Positions 17,506 through 26,534 of a stretch of DNA of 64,000 nt are shown piece by piece (positions within the stretch are counted from its first letter, which is position 1; each line of letters starts with the position of its first letter). The position numbers were made by a program, and so were the translations under genes. Where the stretch lies: NCBI GenBank assembly GCA_015231795.1, contig JADGAX010000010.1, forward strand, positions 1 to 64,000, written 5' to 3'. Source of the DNA: Alphaproteobacteria bacterium. Its GTDB lineage: Bacteria; Pseudomonadota; Alphaproteobacteria; Rhodospirillales; WMHbin7. The notes beneath the pieces were generated by a model. The model saw nothing but the letters and a program-made list of their open reading frames with translations. It did not search any database and had not been told where the DNA came from.

Positions 17506-18165
17506 ATGCTGCCCGCATGGGTGGTTGCGCATGCAGGGGAGATGATGGGCAGGGATCAGGTTAGGGAAATTGCAAGGGTCTGTTACAGCGCTTCAGATGA
17601 AATTGTTGGAATCATTGAATTTCTTGAAGCCGGAAATACAGTTGAGGTTTCCGAGGCCCTAATGGGGGGATCCGCTCATGTAGCCAAAGTTATTCGAAAA
17701 GCAATGATGTCACGTCTCGTCATGTCTCTTATGCGGATGCACGACAAAGATGGCAGAGATCGTGAGGGATTGAGAAAGGCTTTTGATCTATTGGGCAACG
17801 AAGGGACATTCCAAGCTTTGGCAGTAATTGGGGATAAAGCGCGCCTACAAAAAGCTATTGAAAGGTGGAACTTACTTTCAACAGACCCGAGGGTCGAGGC
17901 AATCCGTAATACAAGGGATTTTGAAATAGCCCACCACATCCCCTTAAAAAAAAGCAGCCCCCGTCCTCGAATGATGGATTTATTTTGTATCGCAGAGCAG
18001 ACGTTGACGATGGTTGAAGATTTGGCGGCAGGAGTTGGCATCAATAGTGTCTCGTTCGAGACGTGTAGGGGAGTTTGGGCGTCCAAAGTTGAGGATTACT
18101 GGAGCAGTTTGATAAGGTCGCAACCCAGCTTCACGCCACCTTCGAAGGATGCACCCGCTTCTTGA
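17506..18165 (+). CDS. HEPN/AbiU2-like protein, AT-richer than neighbours
   Basis: This helical protein of up to 219 residues carries RNTRDFEIAHHIP (about residues 142-154), which fits the R-x4-6-H motif of HEPN RNases and resembles the R-D-x-x-x-A-H segment of AbiU2-type HEPN proteins. AbiU-type proteins act in phage abortive infection. The DNA is visibly richer in A and T than the flanking cob genes, and the gene interrupts the cobO-cobN order, so horizontal gain is likely. The start is uncertain: ATGs at 17506, 17542 and 17545 are in frame, the latter two just after GGGGAG. Its last 35 bases overlap the convergent higA gene. The family call is a motif-level inference. Confidence 0.6.
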   Translation: MLPAWVVAHAGEMMGRDQVREIARVCYSASDEIVGIIEFLEAGNTVEVSEALMGGSAHVAKVIRKAMMSRLVMSLMRMHDKDGRDREGLRKAFDLLGNEGTFQALAVIGDKARLQKAIERWNLLSTDPRVEAIRNTRDFEIAHHIPLKKSSPRPRMMDLFCIAEQTLTMVEDLAAGVGINSVSFETCRGVWASKVEDYWSSLIRSQPSFTPPSKDAPAS

Positions 18166-18418
18166 TGTCCGCCCCCTTGTCGCGCTCGACGACGGCGATG
18201 TCGTACTGGGCCTGTAAATCCAGCCAGAAATGCGGGGCTTGGCTGAAATAGCGGCCCAGGCGCACGGCGGTGTCGGCGCTGATTGAGCGCCGAGCGTTCA
18301 AGATGTCAGTGATACGCCCCGACGGCACACCCAAGGCCAGCGCCAGCCGATTGGCCGATAGGTCGCGGGCGGTCAGTTCGCGTTTCAAAAGACGTCCGGG
18401 ATGAGCGATCGGCGGCAT
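18131..18418 (-). CDS. higA: HigA-type antitoxin
   Basis: This 95-residue helix-turn-helix protein of the HigA/VapI/GraA group begins HPGRLLKRELTARDLSANRLA. Its DNA-binding unit includes LGVPSGRITDILNARRSISADTAVRLGRYFSQAPHFWLDLQAQYD, which is diagnostic. It should neutralise the upstream toxin and repress the operon. The order toxin then antitoxin, five bases apart, is that of HigBA modules. Its stop lies inside the 3' end of the convergent HEPN gene. Confidence 0.92.
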   Translation of the reverse strand: MPPIAHPGRLLKRELTARDLSANRLALALGVPSGRITDILNARRSISADTAVRLGRYFSQAPHFWLDLQAQYDIAVVERDKGADIKKRVHPSKVA

Positions 18419-18423
18419 GGTCG

Positions 18424-18711
18424 TTATCCTTTGTGATAGTCGACGATTTCAACTTCATGGGCATCACCGTCCTTGAATTCGAAGCAGATGCGCCACGGTC
18501 CATTGACGGTCATCGCCCATTGGCTTTTGCGATCCCCCTTCAACTTATGAAGACCAACGCTTGCCAACGGGCTTAAGTCCTTCAGCGACTTGGCTACATT
18601 CAGGGCCAACAACAAATCGATGGCGGCTTCCTGGTCCAGGCCACGGAATTTGGATGAATGGCCTTCATCCCACAATTTGCGGCTGGGCTGGTTGCGCCAT
18701 GATCGTATCAT
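18424..18711 (-). CDS. higB: HigB-type (RelE superfamily) mRNA interferase toxin
   Basis: The product has 95 residues ending LKGDRKSQWAMTVNGPWRICFEFKDGDAHEVEIVDYHKG, the HigB/GraT pattern (GDRKGQW...VN..WRICF...A..VEIVDYH). These toxins cleave mRNA at the ribosome. The N terminus MIRSWRNQPSRKLWDEG is a usual variant. Only 35 bases separate its start from the cobN stop, so its promoter is short and presumably autoregulated by HigA. I see no disruption of key residues. Confidence 0.92.
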   Translation of the reverse strand: MIRSWRNQPSRKLWDEGHSSKFRGLDQEAAIDLLLALNVAKSLKDLSPLASVGLHKLKGDRKSQWAMTVNGPWRICFEFKDGDAHEVEIVDYHKG

Positions 18712-18746
18712 GGCAATAACATACTACGCCAAACGGTGAAGCGCAA

Positions 18747-21700
18747 CTAGCCCCGATCCAACATCTCCCCTACATCATTGGCGAAGGGGTGCCACAGTTC
18801 GCGGTCGATGGCTTCTTGGAAGCGGGCCTGCATTTCCGAAAGCGCCGCCGGATTATGTTCGGCGATGAAATCGCGCACGGCGTCATCTCGGATATAGGCG
18901 TCGAACAGCGCGTCGAAATGATGGTCGCTCACACACCGCGCGGTGGCGGCGAAGGCGAACAGGTAGTCGACCGTCGCCGCCATTTCGAAAGCACCCTTAT
19001 AGCCGTGGCGCATGACGCCCTTGATCCATTTTGGATTGACCGCGCGACCGCGCACCACGCGGGCGAGTTCCTCTTGCAGCGTGCGGATGCGGGGCGTTTC
19101 CGGGCGCGAATGGTCGGGATGATAGATGGCGGGCTGGACGCCGCTTAGGTTGCGCACCGTCGCCGCCAAGCCGCCTTCGAATTGGTAGTAATCGTCCGAA
19201 TCCAACAGATCATGTTCGCGATTGTCTTGGTTCTGGATCACGGCCTCGACCTTGGAAAGCCGGTTTTCGAACAAGTCGCGGGCGGCCTCGCCCTCGGCCC
19301 CGCCGCCATAGGCATAGCCGCCCCAGGCCAGATAGGCGTTGGCCAGATCGCCATCGCCCTGCCAGCCTTTCTCGTCGATCAGGGCTTGCAGGCCTGCCCC
19401 ATAGGCCCCTGGCTTCGATCCGAAGACGCGGCTGGCGGCCCGGCGCATCGAGCTTTCCTGATCCCATCCATTGCCCTGCAATATCGCGGCTTCGGATTTC
19501 GTGCTCGCCGCCAGCGGGTTCATCGTTTCGGGTTCGTCAAGAGCCGCCACGGCGCGCACCGCGCTGTCGACCAGATCGATCAGGCCGGGGAAAGCGTCGC
19601 GAAAGAAACCCGAGACGCGCAAGGTAACGTCGATGCGTGGCCGGTCCAAAACCGACAGCGGCAGAATCTCGAACCCCGAAACGCGGCCCGATCCGGCATC
19701 CCAACAAGGCCGCACCCCCATCAGCGCCAGGGCCTGGGCCACATCGTCGCCGCCGGTGCGCATGCAACTGGTTCCCCAGGCCGACAGCGCCATCGCCTTG
19801 GGCCAGTCGCCATGATCTTGCAGATGGCGCTCGATCAGCAGGCTTGCCGATTTCCAGCCCAGATGCCATGCGGCGGGTGTGGGCAAGGAGCGCGTATCGA
19901 CCGAGTGGAAATTGCGCCCGGTGGGCAAAACGTCGGGCCGCCCGCGCGTAGGAGCGCCCGATGGGCCGGGGGGTACGAAGCCCCCCCGCAGGCCATGCAG
20001 CAGGTTCTTGATCTCTTGGCGTCCGCAGACGTCCAGCGCCGGTCCCAGCGCCGTTTCGATTTCGCAAAGAACAGTCTGCGTATGTGTCCAGGCGGCATCG
20101 CAAACAAGTTCGCCGCCAATCAACTGGCGGGCCAAAGCCTCCAACCGCTCTACCGCATCGCCCGCCGTGCGCCAAGCCTGGGGCAGAAGATCGGCCAGAA
20201 TGGCGGGTTTGGGGCCGGTCCAATCATCGGCGAAGGCGCAGTCCAACGGGTCGAAGCCCAGACCCAGATCGTCCGACAGGGTGCGCAGGATCGACGCCTT
20301 GCCCAGCCTGGGGGTGCGCGCCAGCGAGACCAGAAGATCGGTGCGCTGATCGCCCTGGGGCGACTGGCCGAAAATGTGCAGCCCATCGCGGATTTGCAGT
20401 TCCTTGATGTCGCACAGATGGGCATCCAGTTTTTTCAGCGCCACATCGGTGGGATCGTCTGTTTTGATTCCGCAATCATCGTCCAGCCCCAGCCGTCTGG
20501 CGTGCGAAAGGATATCGGTCGCCAGCACGGGCAGGCGACGGGGATCAAGGCCCGCCGCTTCGGCATATTCATCGACCAGTTGCTCAAGCTCTTGCAGCGT
20601 GCCGTAGCTTTCGGCGCGGGTCAGCGGCGGGGTCAGGTGATCGATGATCACGGCATGGCTGCGGCGCTTGGCCTGCGTGCCCTCGCCGGGATCGTTGACG
20701 ATGAAGGGATAGAAATGCGCAACCGGCCCCAAGATGGCCTGCGGAAAACAGGCGGGCGAGAGGGCCAGCGCCTTGCCGGGCAGCCATTCCAGATTGCCGT
20801 GCTTGCCCAGATGGATCACCGCATGGGCCTTGAAATTGTCGCGCAGCCAGGCATAGAAGGCCAGATAGCCATGCGGCGGAGCAAGATCGGGCGAATGATA
20901 GCTGCTGGCAGGGTCGATATTGTATCCCCTGGCCGGTTGCACGCCGATGGCGACATGGCCCAGCCAATGGATGCTTAGGACGAAACCGCCGCAACTTAGC
21001 TCGCTCGGCTTGAAAAACGGATCGGCTTCGGGCGACCCCCATCTGGAAAGAACGGCGTCCTGCACGGCTTGGGGCAGTGTATGGAAGAAGGACAGATAAT
21101 CGGGCAGGGGCAAGATTTCTCCGCCCTGTCTTGGCTTGTTCAAATCGTTGGTGGGACCGGCCAGCAGAAGCCGCATCAAGGATTGCGGGTCTTGCGGGGC
21201 GTCGCCAACGTCATAACCGGCGCCCCGCATCGCCTTTAGCACTTCGCAGGCCGAGGCGGGCGTATCCAGCCCCACGCCATTGCCAAGCCGTCCGTCGCGG
21301 TTGGGGTAGTTGGCCAGCACGATGGCGATGCGCTGATCGGCGGGCAAGGTCTTCCTTAAGCGCACCCAGCCTTGGGCCAGATCGGCGGCGTGCGAAATGC
21401 CATCTGCATGCGGCACATGGCGCACCATGTCGCATTGGGTGGCGGCATCGCGGGGCGACATGTCCTTGAAGGAAATGGCGCCTGCCAGAATGCGCCCGTC
21501 GATTTCGGGCAGGGCGACGCTCATGGCGATGTCGCGGGCGGGCAGACCCCTCGTTCCATTCCGCCAGTCGGCATGGCTGGACGAGGCCAGGACGGTTTGC
21601 AAGATGGGAACGTCGCAAGCCGCCAGGGGGTCGCTTCCCGCCTCGCCCAAGGCGAAACCGGTGGCGTTCAAGATGACGGCGGGCGGATATTGGTTCAGGA

Positions 21701-22457
21701 GCGATTCGATCAAACCGGCGGCCAGCGAGTCTTTCAGGCTGGTGGCGAAGATCGGCAGGGGATCAAAACCTCGTCGTTGCAGGGCGCTGACCAGGGCGGC
21801 GATGGGCGCCGTATCGCCGCTTTGCGACAGCGCCCGATAGAACAAGATGGCCGCCTTGGGCGCGTCCGGCGTCCAATGGCTTGCCAACGCATCGGGCGTC
21901 GTTTCGCCGAGTCCTGGCCACCAGCAGCCCGCGGGCGACAAGGGCTTCGGTTCCAGCCAGTCGGTTTGGCGGCCCATCAGCGATGCGGCGTAAAGCAGGC
22001 ATTGGCGCGCATTGGCTTGGCCGCCCTGGGCCAGATAATCGTGCAGCCGGGACAAGACGTCGGGCGGCAAGGTTGAAAAGGCCGCCAGTTCCTCATCGGG
22101 CTTGGCGTCGCCCGCCAGCAGGGCCAGTTTGATGTTGTGCCGTTTAGCCAGGGCCGACAATTGTTCGACCCCATAGGGCCAATAGGCATGTCCGCCCAGC
22201 AGGCGCGCCACGATCAGCTTGGCGTGTTTAAGAACGTTCTCGGCATATAGATCGACCGACATTGGATGAGCTAGGCGCGAGATGTTGGCCAGCCGCAGGT
22301 CGGGCACATCGACGCCCAGGCCTGCCTTGGCCTCGGCCAGCAGGGCCAGTTCGGCATCGGCCATCGACAGCGCCACCAGCGGGGCTGGCGTCTGTTCCAG
22401 ATCGACGGCCTGACTGCCGTCGTCGATCAGCCCGGCCTCGGCGGCGAGAAGATGCAT
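18747..22457 (-). CDS. cobN: cobaltochelatase large subunit
   Basis: This 1236-residue CobN/BchH-family protein is near the usual length of about 1250-1280. It is the substrate-binding subunit that inserts cobalt into hydrogenobyrinic acid a,c-diamide late in the aerobic pathway. Recognisable blocks include ILNATGFALGEAGSDPLA, VLANYPNRDGRLGNGVGLDTP, FKAHAVIHLGKHGNLEWLPGKALALS, FIVNDPGEGTQAKRRSHAVIIDHLTPPL and YAWGGYAYGGG-like text near the C terminus. The AAA+ partners CobS and CobT are not in this window; ChlI/ChlD-like proteins may substitute. It starts three bases after cobW on the same strand. Confidence 0.95.
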   Translation of the reverse strand: MHLLAAEAGLIDDGSQAVDLEQTPAPLVALSMADAELALLAEAKAGLGVDVPDLRLANISRLAHPMSVDLYAENVLKHAKLIVARLLGGHAYWPYGVEQLSALAKRHNIKLALLAGDAKPDEELAAFSTLPPDVLSRLHDYLAQGGQANARQCLLYAASLMGRQTDWLEPKPLSPAGCWWPGLGETTPDALASHWTPDAPKAAILFYRALSQSGDTAPIAALVSALQRRGFDPLPIFATSLKDSLAAGLIESLLNQYPPAVILNATGFALGEAGSDPLAACDVPILQTVLASSSHADWRNGTRGLPARDIAMSVALPEIDGRILAGAISFKDMSPRDAATQCDMVRHVPHADGISHAADLAQGWVRLRKTLPADQRIAIVLANYPNRDGRLGNGVGLDTPASACEVLKAMRGAGYDVGDAPQDPQSLMRLLLAGPTNDLNKPRQGGEILPLPDYLSFFHTLPQAVQDAVLSRWGSPEADPFFKPSELSCGGFVLSIHWLGHVAIGVQPARGYNIDPASSYHSPDLAPPHGYLAFYAWLRDNFKAHAVIHLGKHGNLEWLPGKALALSPACFPQAILGPVAHFYPFIVNDPGEGTQAKRRSHAVIIDHLTPPLTRAESYGTLQELEQLVDEYAEAAGLDPRRLPVLATDILSHARRLGLDDDCGIKTDDPTDVALKKLDAHLCDIKELQIRDGLHIFGQSPQGDQRTDLLVSLARTPRLGKASILRTLSDDLGLGFDPLDCAFADDWTGPKPAILADLLPQAWRTAGDAVERLEALARQLIGGELVCDAAWTHTQTVLCEIETALGPALDVCGRQEIKNLLHGLRGGFVPPGPSGAPTRGRPDVLPTGRNFHSVDTRSLPTPAAWHLGWKSASLLIERHLQDHGDWPKAMALSAWGTSCMRTGGDDVAQALALMGVRPCWDAGSGRVSGFEILPLSVLDRPRIDVTLRVSGFFRDAFPGLIDLVDSAVRAVAALDEPETMNPLAASTKSEAAILQGNGWDQESSMRRAASRVFGSKPGAYGAGLQALIDEKGWQGDGDLANAYLAWGGYAYGGGAEGEAARDLFENRLSKVEAVIQNQDNREHDLLDSDDYYQFEGGLAATVRNLSGVQPAIYHPDHSRPETPRIRTLQEELARVVRGRAVNPKWIKGVMRHGYKGAFEMAATVDYLFAFAATARCVSDHHFDALFDAYIRDDAVRDFIAEHNPAALSEMQARFQEAIDRELWHPFANDVGEMLDRG

Positions 22458-22460
22458 CGA

Positions 22461-23465
22461 TCAATCCAACAGGGCTGCCGTGATGGCGGCGTTATCCAGC
22501 CCCTTCTGACCGATCACCACCAGACGGCTGGCGCGCTGCTCGGTCTCGTTCCAGGGGCGGTCGAAATAGCGTTCGATGCGCATGCCAACGCCCTGCAGGG
22601 CCAAGCGCATCGGCTTGCCCGGCACGTCCAGAAAACCCTTCACGCGCAAGATGTCGTGCGTTGCGATGACCGATTTCAGTTTCGCTTCCCAATCGTCCAA
22701 ATTGGCGATGGCGCCCAGTTCAAGGATGAAACTTTCGAAATCCTCGTGATCATGTTCGCCCATGGCGTCGTGCAGCGAAGGCCGGGCCTCCAGATCGTCT
22801 TCGGCCGCCGCCGACAGGCCCAACAAGATTTCAGGGGCGATATTGCCCTGATGGGTGGCGACCAGCTTGACGCCTTGGCGCAGGCGCGCCTTCAAGTCGC
22901 TGGTCAGGGCGGCAAGCGTTTGTGCGTCCATCAAGTCGGTCTTGTTCAGCAATACAAGGTCCGAACAGGCCAACTGGTCGGAGAACACTTCGTCGAGCGG
23001 GTTTTCGTGATCGGGCCTGGCCATTTCCTCGGGCGAGGAGGCGAAGCGGCCAGCCGCCACGGCGGGGCCATCGACCACCGTCACCACGCCGTCCACCGTG
23101 GCTTTCGTTTTGATGCCGGGCCAGCCGAAGGCCTTGACCAGCGGTTTGGGCAACGCCAGTCCTGATGTTTCGACCAGGATATGTTCGGGCGGCTGGGCAC
23201 ACTCGATTAGCTTGGTCATGGCGGGCAGGAAATCGTCGGCCACCGTGCAGCACAGGCACCCATTGGCCAGTTCCACGATATCGTCTTCTTGGCAGGCGGC
23301 GTCGTTGCAGGCCAGCAGCAATTCGCGATCCACGCCGACGTCGCCGAATTCGTTGACCACCAGGGCGATGCGCCGTCCTTGGGCGTTGCTCATCAGATGG
23401 CGGACCAGGGTGGTCTTGCCAGCCCCCAGAAAGCCGGTGATCACGGTAACGGGAATTTTTCTCAT
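22461..23465 (-). CDS. cobW: CobW family GTPase metallochaperone
   Basis: This 334-residue G3E GTPase has Walker A GFLGAGKTTLVRHLM, the metal-binding GCLCCTV (C-x-C-C) motif, VETSGLALPKPLVKAF and NKTD for guanine recognition. A C-terminal CobW_C domain (about 235-334) follows, preceded by a short His/Asp/Glu segment (MGEHDHEDFES). CobW supplies cobalt to the CobN chelatase in cobalamin producers, which fits its place directly upstream of cobN. It overlaps cobU by four bases. Confidence 0.95.
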   Translation of the reverse strand: MRKIPVTVITGFLGAGKTTLVRHLMSNAQGRRIALVVNEFGDVGVDRELLLACNDAACQEDDIVELANGCLCCTVADDFLPAMTKLIECAQPPEHILVETSGLALPKPLVKAFGWPGIKTKATVDGVVTVVDGPAVAAGRFASSPEEMARPDHENPLDEVFSDQLACSDLVLLNKTDLMDAQTLAALTSDLKARLRQGVKLVATHQGNIAPEILLGLSAAAEDDLEARPSLHDAMGEHDHEDFESFILELGAIANLDDWEAKLKSVIATHDILRVKGFLDVPGKPMRLALQGVGMRIERYFDRPWNETEQRASRLVVIGQKGLDNAAITAALLD

Positions 23466-23956
23466 AGGCTTCCTTTCAAGACCATCGGCAGACCGGCGGC
23501 GATGAAGACCACGCGGTCGGCGATGGTGGCCACTTTCTGATTGACGATGCCCGCCTGATCGCGAAAAGCGCGGGCCAGGGCGTTGTCGGGCACGATGCCC
23601 AACCCCACCTCGTTCGACACCAAAACCGCATCTTGCGAGTGCGCCTGCAGAGCAACGGCGACTTCCTCAACCTCAAGGCTTGCGTCGCGCCCGGCCAGCA
23701 ACAGATTGCTGGTCCATAAGGTCAGGCAATCGACCAAGGCGGGCTGGTCATGCGAGCCAAGCGCACCCGCCAGATCGAGGGGCGCTTCCAGCGTCGTCCA
23801 GCCAGCGCCCCGCCTGTTTTTGTGCAACTCGATGCGGGCCTGCATTTCCGCGTCCAAAATGTCAGCGGTGGCGATATAAAGACCGCCCTTGGGAAACAGC
23901 GATTCCGCGAAGGCGCTTTTTCCGGAACGCGCGCCGCCCAGCACCAGGGTGATCAT
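23462..23956 (-). CDS. cobU: adenosylcobinamide kinase / guanylyltransferase (CobU/CobP)
   Basis: The product has 164 residues with P-loop MITLVLGGARSGKSAFAESL, ALVDCLTLWTSNLLL, the VSNEVGLGIVPDNALAR signature and a C-terminal VFIAAGLPMVLKG. The enzyme phosphorylates adenosylcobinamide and transfers GMP to make AdoCbi-GDP, the activated form used by CobS. It is translationally coupled on both sides (four-base overlaps with cobC upstream and cobW downstream). Confidence 0.95.
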   Translation of the reverse strand: MITLVLGGARSGKSAFAESLFPKGGLYIATADILDAEMQARIELHKNRRGAGWTTLEAPLDLAGALGSHDQPALVDCLTLWTSNLLLAGRDASLEVEEVAVALQAHSQDAVLVSNEVGLGIVPDNALARAFRDQAGIVNQKVATIADRVVFIAAGLPMVLKGSL

Positions 23957-24528
23957 GGGAACAACCGTTCATTGACGCAGCCGATCCGCCAGCCGTGCGC
24001 CGTTCTGTCCAGACGGGTGAGGGAAAGATTCTCGATTTCGAAGGCCTGCGCCTTCAATGGATCGAGCGACAGGGCATGGGCCAGGGCGGCGCGGATGGTG
24101 CCGCCATGCAGCACCGCCACGATGTCGCCGTTTCCGATTTCGTCGCTCAAACGTTCAAGCGCCAGCGCCGTGCGTTCGATCTGCTGGACGAAGGATTCGC
24201 CGCCGGGCGGCGCGTTGCGAGCGAAGTCGGACCAGAAGGCGCGCCCCTCGGGGCCAGCGATCTCGTCCCAGCTTTTGCCCTGCCAGACGCCGAAATTCTG
24301 CTCGGCCAGTTCGGCTTCGATATGCGTGGGCGCATAGCCCAGCGCCTTTGCCGTCTGGCTGGTGCGTTTCAGATGCGACGCCACCACGGCCTTGGGCTTG
24401 GCGGGAAGGAGCGGTCTGGGCGAAACGGACGTCACGTCGGCATCGACGTCGTTCCAGCCGTTGATATGGCCCTTGGCGCCGGGAACCGGCGCGTGGCGGA
24501 CAATCCACCAGCAGCAGGCGGCCTTCAT
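23953..24528 (-). CDS. cobC: alpha-ribazole phosphatase-like histidine phosphatase
   Basis: This 191-residue histidine phosphatase has the catalytic WWIVRHAPVPG at the N terminus, a second arginine in ASHLKRTSQTAKAL and the second histidine in VAVLHGGTIRAALAHAL. The genomic place between cobS and cobU makes alpha-ribazole-5'-phosphate (or cobalamin-5'-phosphate) the likely substrate. The start at 24528 is set by the ATGA overlap with cobS; the longer open frame to 25062 runs antiparallel to nothing useful and only shadows cobS. Confidence 0.9.
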   Translation of the reverse strand: MKAACCWWIVRHAPVPGAKGHINGWNDVDADVTSVSPRPLLPAKPKAVVASHLKRTSQTAKALGYAPTHIEAELAEQNFGVWQGKSWDEIAGPEGRAFWSDFARNAPPGGESFVQQIERTALALERLSDEIGNGDIVAVLHGGTIRAALAHALSLDPLKAQAFEIENLSLTRLDRTAHGWRIGCVNERLFP

Positions 24529-25265
24529 GACAGCCCCGCGAACAATACGGCGATCTCGACGACCTGGATCACGGCCCCCAACACGTCGCCGGTATAGCCG
24601 CCGATCTGGCGCTTGGCCCACAGCAGCATCAATCCGCCTGCCAGGGCCGCATAGGCCACGGCCGCCAGGGCGGAACCGCCCAGGGCGATGAAGGCCACAA
24701 GGAGGCCGGTGCTTAGAACCCAAAGGCCGACCGCGCCATCGGGCGTGCCTGACGTCGCCCCCAACCCTTCGGGCTTGGCCGGGGTCGATGCCGACATGAT
24801 CAAGGGCGACGAGGCCCTGGAGATCGCCCCGGCGGCGATCAGCATCCAGCAACCCTGAGAGGCGGGCACGGCGGCCAGCAGGCTTGCTCGCAGGCCGACC
24901 GAGAATATCAGGGCCAAACCACCGAAGGCGCCCAGGCGGCTGTCCTTCATGATTGCCAGCTTTTTGTCTTTGTCGCCCATGGCGCCAAAACCGTCGGCGC
25001 AATCGGCCAGCCCGTCTTCGTGCAAGCCGCCGGTCAGCAGGATCATCGCCAGCACCGCGCACAATCCGGCGGCAATGGGCGGCAATTCCATTTGCTCGGC
25101 CAGCAGCAGCGCCAAGCCCCCGATCAAGCCGATGAAGGCCCCCGCCAGGGGAAAGGCGCGCATGGCCTGGGCCAGCGGAACCATTTCCTCATCTTGCGCC
25201 GCGCGCAGCGGCAGCCGGGTCAGGAACAAAAGCGCCAGACGAATGTCGCGTAAAAAGTCGTTCAA
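24525..25265 (-). CDS. cobS: adenosylcobinamide-GDP ribazoletransferase (CobS/CobV)
   Basis: This 246-residue integral membrane enzyme joins AdoCbi-GDP and alpha-ribazole(-phosphate) to make adenosylcobalamin(-phosphate). It has six to seven hydrophobic helices and the diagnostic TGGLHEDGLADCADGFGAMGD motif with the acidic metal-binding residues, plus KDSRLGAFGGLALIF. It is the first gene of the minus-strand unit cobS-cobC-cobU-cobW-cobN, and lies 87 bases from divergent cobT. No cobalamin riboswitch fits in that gap. Confidence 0.95.
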   Translation of the reverse strand: MNDFLRDIRLALLFLTRLPLRAAQDEEMVPLAQAMRAFPLAGAFIGLIGGLALLLAEQMELPPIAAGLCAVLAMILLTGGLHEDGLADCADGFGAMGDKDKKLAIMKDSRLGAFGGLALIFSVGLRASLLAAVPASQGCWMLIAAGAISRASSPLIMSASTPAKPEGLGATSGTPDGAVGLWVLSTGLLVAFIALGGSALAAVAYAALAGGLMLLWAKRQIGGYTGDVLGAVIQVVEIAVLFAGLS

Positions 25266-25352
25266 GATAAACCTGATCTAGGTCATGGACAGGACGGGCA
25301 AGGTTATAGGAGAGTCTGCCCCCCGCCAACCGTTCATCAAGAAGGGTCTTTC

Positions 25353-26375
25353 ATGTCCGTCCGCCTCCCCGCCTCTATGGCAGATGTTCTTGAAATGTTG
25401 GGCGAATTGCCGGGGCCGGGGCTTGGGGCGTTGGCCAAAGCCAATGAGAGGGAACCACAACTGACCAAGCCGCCCGGCGCCTTGGGCAGGCTTGAGGAAA
25501 TTTCCGCCTGGATGTGCGCTTGGCAAGACAACCATCCGCCCCGTCTGGAACGGCCCCGTTGCGTCGTTTTTGCGGGCAATCACGGCGTTGCCGCCAGGGG
25601 CGTCTCGGCCTTTCCGCCCGAGGTCACGGCCCAGATGGTGGCCAATTTTCAGCATGGCGGGGCTGCGATCAATCAATTGTGCTGGGCTTCTGGCGCCGAA
25701 TTGACGGTAACAGCGCTCGATCTTGAGCGCCCGACAGCGGATTTCACCAAAGAAGCCGCGATGAGCGAGTGCGACTTCATCGACGCATTCTGTAAGGGCA
25801 TGGCGTCGGTCAAGCCGGGCACCGATTTGCTGGCCATCGGCGAAATGGGCATCGCCAATACTTCGGCGGCGGCGGCGGTGGCGCATGCCTTGTTCGGGGG
25901 AGAAGCCCAGAATTGGACGGGACCGGGCACCGGCGTTCAGGGCCAAGCCCTTGATCGTAAGGCCCAGGTGGTCGGCGAGGCGGTGGCCTTCCACAAACCC
26001 GGAATTCTCAACCCCATCGACGCCTTGCGCCGCTTGGGCGGGCGCGAACTGGCGGCCATGGCGGGAGCGGTGCTGGCGGCGCGTTTCATGCGCGTGCCGG
26101 TGTTGTTGGACGGCTATGTTTGCACGGCGGCGGCGGCACCCTTGCATCTCGTTCATCCAATGGCGCTTGATCACTGCCTGGTGGCGCACGCTTCGGCGGA
26201 ACCGGCGCACCGAGCGCTTTGCTCGAAACTGGGCAAGACGCCCTTGCTTGATCTGGGTCTGCGCTTGGGCGAAGCGTCGGGGGCGGCGCTGGCCATCGGC
26301 ATCGTCAAAGGGGCGGTGGCCTGCCATACCGGCATGGCCACCTTCGCCGAGGCGATGGTCAGCGGGAAGGGCTAA
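25353..26375 (+). CDS. cobT: nicotinate-nucleotide-dimethylbenzimidazole phosphoribosyltransferase
   Basis: This 340-residue enzyme activates the lower-ligand base 5,6-dimethylbenzimidazole to alpha-ribazole phosphate. Family blocks: LTKPPGALGRLEEISAWMCAWQ, VVFAGNHGVAARGVSAFPPEVTAQMV, GAAINQLC, LAIGEMGIANTSAAAAV, GTGVQGQALDRKAQVV and the C-terminal DLGLRLGEASGAALAIGIVKGA with the catalytic Glu region. It is monocistronic, divergent from cobS. The gene symbol here follows the Salmonella use (CobT), not the Pseudomonas CobT chelatase subunit. Confidence 0.95.
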   Translation: MSVRLPASMADVLEMLGELPGPGLGALAKANEREPQLTKPPGALGRLEEISAWMCAWQDNHPPRLERPRCVVFAGNHGVAARGVSAFPPEVTAQMVANFQHGGAAINQLCWASGAELTVTALDLERPTADFTKEAAMSECDFIDAFCKGMASVKPGTDLLAIGEMGIANTSAAAAVAHALFGGEAQNWTGPGTGVQGQALDRKAQVVGEAVAFHKPGILNPIDALRRLGGRELAAMAGAVLAARFMRVPVLLDGYVCTAAAAPLHLVHPMALDHCLVAHASAEPAHRALCSKLGKTPLLDLGLRLGEASGAALAIGIVKGAVACHTGMATFAEAMVSGKG

Positions 26376-26400
26376 TCAGAGTAATATTGATTAGTATTTT
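26372..26400 (+). terminator. weak intrinsic terminator after cobT
   Basis: CTAATCA (26372-26378) and TGATTAG (26388-26394) form a 7-bp stem with a 9-base loop, followed by TATTTT. The stem is AT-rich and overlaps the cobT stop codon, so it is a weak candidate. Confidence 0.35.
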
Positions 26401-26534
26401 GAACTATTAGAGGTCGAGCGCTCAATTGAAAGAGCCTGCTTGCGCATCGAATAGGTGGTTCCAGCCCGCCATATGCTGTAGCATCAAGGCAGCAATTCAG
26501 GCATGCATCTGGATTTCATTCCTGGGAGAGCGTA

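Noticed and set aside
19182-20978. 598-codon open frame opposite cobN
   Set aside because: CobN motifs on the minus strand are unambiguous; the opposite frame has shadow composition.
25278-26327. 349-codon minus-strand frame opposite cobT
   Set aside because: Shadow of cobT, with Arg/Gly/His-rich composition.
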